Shown piece after piece: positions 61,778 through 64,000 of a DNA stretch of 64,000 bases (the first letter of the stretch is position 1; every line of letters begins with the position of its first letter). The notes beneath the pieces are model-generated. The model did not search any database. It worked only from the letters and a program-made list of their open reading frames with translations, and had not been told where the DNA came from. The stretch is from Chitinophaga sp. YR573. GTDB lineage: Bacteria > Bacteroidota > Bacteroidia > Chitinophagales > Chitinophagaceae. Location of the stretch: NCBI RefSeq assembly GCF_900110995.1, contig NZ_FOJF01000001.1, forward strand, positions 327,199 through 391,198, read 5' to 3'. A program made the translations under genes and the position numbers.

Positions 61778-62167
61778 TTATCCTTTCTTTAATACGGACA
61801 GCAGCAGGCAGACCCAACCTGCGATGAAGAACAGTCCTCCGATGGGAGTGACAATCCCTACTCCTCTTAAACCAACATTGCCGGTCATTTTCAGCAAAGT
61901 AAGTGCATACAAAGAGCCGGAGAACAATATAACACCTATGATAAAGCAGCGGCCGGCCCATTGCAGCAAAGAACCGGGGAACTGCGCATATAATATAGCG
62001 ATAGCAAGCAGGGCGAATACATGGTAGAACTGGTAAGTGACGCCTGTCTGGAAGGTGCTTACCGTTTCCGGTGGCACGAGTTCTTTTAGCTTATGGGCAC
62101 CAAAAGCGCCAAGAGTTACTGCCAGTCCGCCTAAAGCGGAAGCCCATACTAGAAATCCTTTATGCAT
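61778..62167 (-). CDS. DUF423 family membrane protein
   Basis: A 129-residue protein with four membrane helices, family DUF423 (YgdD type). It has the typical start LGGLAVTLGAFGAHKLKELV, a TFQTGVTYQFYHVFALLAIA segment with conserved Y-H, and GRCFIIGVILFSGSLYALTL and VTPIGGLFFIAGWVCLL. Function unknown. It overlaps aroK by 8 nt, so it is cotranscribed with it. Confidence 0.9.
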   Translation of the reverse strand: MHKGFLVWASALGGLAVTLGAFGAHKLKELVPPETVSTFQTGVTYQFYHVFALLAIAILYAQFPGSLLQWAGRCFIIGVILFSGSLYALTLLKMTGNVGLRGVGIVTPIGGLFFIAGWVCLLLSVLKKG

Positions 62168-62669
62168 TGTTATTGAGTCTTTGAGTGAACGTGTCTAACG
62201 TAATGGTATCTGATTCAGCTATTGTTATCTGTGCCTGTCCGTAAAATGATTCCCTTTCTGCCAGTTTCTTTTCTACGAAAGCAAGCAGTTCCTCATCTGG
62301 TAAGTCCTGGATGAGGGGGCGTTTAGACTTTTTACGTTTGAGTCTTTCTACGATTACCGGCAATTCGGGGTTAAGCCAGATGGTAGTACCTCTTGCATTC
62401 ATGATATCCATGTTATCCTGGAAACAGGGTACTCCCCCGCCGCAGGAAATAACAAAGTTGTCTGATTCTGAGAGTTCTCTCAACCAGAAACCTTCTTTCG
62501 CACGGAAATAGTCTTCTCCTTTATTGGCAAAGATATCGCTGATAGACATAGATTCTGCCTCTACGATCACGTCATCGAGATCATAAAAAGGCAATTCGAG
62601 ATGTTCTGCCAGTTGTTTTCCCCAGTAAGACTTGCCGGCGCCCATGAAACCAAGTAGAAAGATTTTCAA
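62160..62669 (-). CDS. aroK: shikimate kinase
   Basis: A 169-residue P-loop kinase that phosphorylates shikimate in aromatic amino acid synthesis. Walker A is GFMGAGKSYWGK (7-18); shikimate-binding FYDLDDVIVEAESMSI has D-D, FRAKEGFWLREL supplies R and E; GGGVPC is the conserved glycine motif, and RPLIQDL and RESFYGQAQ are the lid and C-terminal substrate contacts. The initiation codon is TTG at 62669; there is no in-frame ATG before the P-loop that would allow a complete fold, and a stop lies about 27 nt upstream. Confidence 0.92.
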   Translation of the reverse strand: MKIFLLGFMGAGKSYWGKQLAEHLELPFYDLDDVIVEAESMSISDIFANKGEDYFRAKEGFWLRELSESDNFVISCGGGVPCFQDNMDIMNARGTTIWLNPELPVIVERLKRKKSKRPLIQDLPDEELLAFVEKKLAERESFYGQAQITIAESDTITLDTFTQRLNNNA

Positions 62670-62696
62670 AGTATCTGATTTAAAAATGGATGATGA

Positions 62697-63311
62697 TTAA
62701 GCTGTCCAAGTTAAACACAATTCGTTGTCCAGCAAATATTGCAAATATAACCGGGCATTTTTATCTGCTTTGTTAAAATTACAGGTAAGAAAGCCTTTGG
62801 GCTGAAAAGGAAAGGGTTCTATTGTCATATTCTCCTTAAAATCAACACTTCCCAGGCCATACCATTTGAATACGGCTTCTTTGGCGCTCCAGCAGATGGT
62901 TTTGTGTGCCAATGCGTTCCCGGGGTCTATAAACGCCTGTTCTTTTACGGACAGGAATTTATGGGAGACTTTCTCAATTTTAATCTTTATCTCTTCAATA
63001 TCAATACCTACTGCCCCTTCCCTGCTTATGATCGCTGCCACATAATCCCCGCAATGGGAAATGGAGAAATGGTAGTCGTTCCCATGGACGTATGGTTTAC
63101 GGCTTTCCATGATGCGGATATCCCCTATCGGGAAATCCGGGAATAGCTCCGTGAGCAGATACCGGCCTGCGAAATGCTGCAGGCGTTTGTGCGGATGATG
63201 GATAGCGGTGGAAATATTGACCTTCCCCGCAAAAAAATCTTCCTCTTCGGTTATCTTCCACACTCCCAACCGGCTGCCGGGATTCATTTGTATGGTACGT
63301 ATTAATGGCAT
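62697..63311 (-). CDS. 4'-phosphopantetheinyl transferase
   Basis: A 204-residue enzyme of the Sfp/AcpT superfamily that attaches 4'-phosphopantetheine from CoA to carrier protein serines. Motifs are present: a conserved histidine in YHFSISHCGDYV, VGIDIEEIKIKIEKV with D104 and E106 as magnesium ligands, and WSAKEAVFKWYG with K144 and E145. It could serve fatty acid ACP (AcpS type) or polyketide and peptide carriers; size (about 200 residues) favours the Sfp-like group. The frame is open further upstream, but ATG at 63311 gives the standard N-terminus. Confidence 0.88.
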   Translation of the reverse strand: MPLIRTIQMNPGSRLGVWKITEEEDFFAGKVNISTAIHHPHKRLQHFAGRYLLTELFPDFPIGDIRIMESRKPYVHGNDYHFSISHCGDYVAAIISREGAVGIDIEEIKIKIEKVSHKFLSVKEQAFIDPGNALAHKTICWSAKEAVFKWYGLGSVDFKENMTIEPFPFQPKGFLTCNFNKADKNARLYLQYLLDNELCLTWTA

Positions 63312-63381
63312 ATCTTGCCAAATTAAAGCAAAAAGCAGGAGACTACCCAATGCTGATGCGTAATAACTATTAACGACTAAT

Positions 63382-63918
63382 ATGATCCTGTCAGACAAAC
63401 GGATATTAGAGGAAATTGAGAAGGGAACGATTGTTATCGCTCCTTATGACCGGAAGTACCTCGGTACCAATTCTTACGATGTACATCTTGGAAAATACCT
63501 GGCTACCTATAAAGACAGGATTTTAGATGCGCGTGAACACAATGAGATTGAACATTTTGAGATCCCGGCAGAGGGTTATGTTCTCCATCCGGGCACACTT
63601 TATCTTGGCGTAACTGAGGAATACACCGAAACCCATGCACATGTACCTTTCCTGGAAGGGAAATCCAGCACCGGCCGTCTTGGAATTGATATCCATGCTA
63701 CAGCGGGTAAAGGAGACGTTGGCTTCTGTAATACCTGGACACTGGAGATTTCCTGTGCCCAACCCGTGAGAATATATGCAGGAATGCCTATCGGACAGCT
63801 GATTTATTTTGTGGTGGAAGGGGAAGTGGAGACGATGTATAATCAGAAAGGGAATGCAAAGTATAATGGGAGGACGGTGAAGCCGGTGGAAAGTATGATG
63901 TGGAAAAACAAATTTTAG
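63382..63918 (+). CDS. dcd: dCTP deaminase
   Basis: A 178-residue enzyme of the dUTPase-like trimer family that turns dCTP into dUTP. Visible motifs are ILSDKRILEEIEKG, LGTNSYDVHLG, HVPFLEGKSSTGRLGIDIHA (the active-site motif with G-K-S-S-x-G-R) and AGKGDVGFCNTWTLEISC, ending with the C-terminal substrate-closing arm. The variant could be bifunctional, but length and motifs fit the monofunctional deaminase. It is divergent from the phosphopantetheinyl transferase gene, with 70 nt between. Confidence 0.93.
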   Translation: MILSDKRILEEIEKGTIVIAPYDRKYLGTNSYDVHLGKYLATYKDRILDAREHNEIEHFEIPAEGYVLHPGTLYLGVTEEYTETHAHVPFLEGKSSTGRLGIDIHATAGKGDVGFCNTWTLEISCAQPVRIYAGMPIGQLIYFVVEGEVETMYNQKGNAKYNGRTVKPVESMMWKNKF

Positions 63919-63944
63919 GCTGTCTTTAAGACGGCCTTTTTTTT
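63917..63944 (+). terminator. intrinsic terminator of dcd
   Basis: A 10-bp stem (AGGCTGTCTT/AAGACGGCCT, one G:T) at once after the stop, followed by TTTTTTTT. It overlaps the last codons of the gene on the other strand. Confidence 0.8.
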
Positions 63945-64000
63945 GACTTTATCCTGCTGAGGGTTTCCTGGGAGATGTTAAGATAAGACGCTACTATTTT
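63926..64000 (-). CDS. Crp/Fnr-family regulator, C-terminal end only
   Basis: The last 24 residues of a minus-strand gene that continues beyond the right edge: KIVASYLNISQETLSRIKSK followed by KRPS and a stop. The segment is the recognition helix of the winged helix-turn-helix of Crp/Fnr regulators (usual form IASYLGITxETLSRI). Nothing of the cyclic-nucleotide-binding domain is in the window. The terminator of dcd overlaps its final codons, a tight tail-to-tail layout. Confidence 0.65.
   Translation of the reverse strand, partial: KIVASYLNISQETLSRIKSKKRPS

Overview
The window looks like chromosomal DNA from a member of the Bacteroidota, most likely a Chitinophaga-like member of the Chitinophagaceae (taxonomy is inference). 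The signs are: promoters of the Bacteroidetes type (TTTG, 18-23 nt, TAnnTTTG) before many genes; almost no Shine-Dalgarno sequences; a fused SecDF; a short primary sigma factor of 285 residues; a protease with a type IX secretion C-terminal domain; many lipoproteins; and family-typical genes such as DUF3822, a WbqC-like protein, an outer membrane barrel with a carboxypeptidase-regulatory domain, and FtsK next to LolA. I see no rRNA, tRNA, CRISPR array, prophage or insertion sequence.

Layout. 1-10 kb: end of an ECF sigma factor gene, an outer membrane barrel protein, hemerythrin protein, lgt, bacilliredoxin, a small heat shock protein, an orphan membrane protein, a PLP decarboxylase (probably arginine) and a WbqC-like protein. 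10-19.3 kb: small exported proteins (LEA-2, M23, HMA), a divergent pyrE/Nudix pair, the DUF3822-rsmD-coaD-thioesterase operon, a TPR protein, folB, trxB and the primary sigma factor. 19.5-31.8 kb: threonine aldolase, valS, a small exported protein meeting tail to tail with a large metalloprotease-like/propeller/barrel protein, serine dehydratase, two FKBP-type lipoproteins and groES-groEL. 32-38.4 kb: nusB, DUF1573 lipoprotein, yajC, coaE, an SNF2 helicase and a GH5 glycosidase. 38.4-40.4 kb: a compact, A+T-rich toxin-antitoxin cassette of the tripartite HipBST type with three evenly spaced operators. 40.4-64 kb: secDF, a beta-lactamase-like hydrolase, DUF4397, aminotransferase, a membrane M23 protein, a mutase large subunit, a methyltransferase, an M57 metalloprotease, a T9SS-exported subtilase, lpd, lolA, ftsK, an alpha/beta hydrolase, DUF423, aroK, a phosphopantetheinyl transferase, dcd, and the tail of a Crp/Fnr-type regulator.

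Most genes are housekeeping or envelope functions. Transcription units are short and separated by clear hairpin terminators. Two intergenic regions carry members of one palindromic REP-like repeat family, and a third carries a 28-bp perfect inverted repeat.

The most unusual locus is the hip cassette: a HipB-like repressor, a separate HipA N-subdomain protein (HipS-like) and a kinase (HipT-like) with an SIS loop motif, an N-terminal cysteine cluster and a C-terminal extension, preceded by three palindromes spaced exactly 61 bp apart.
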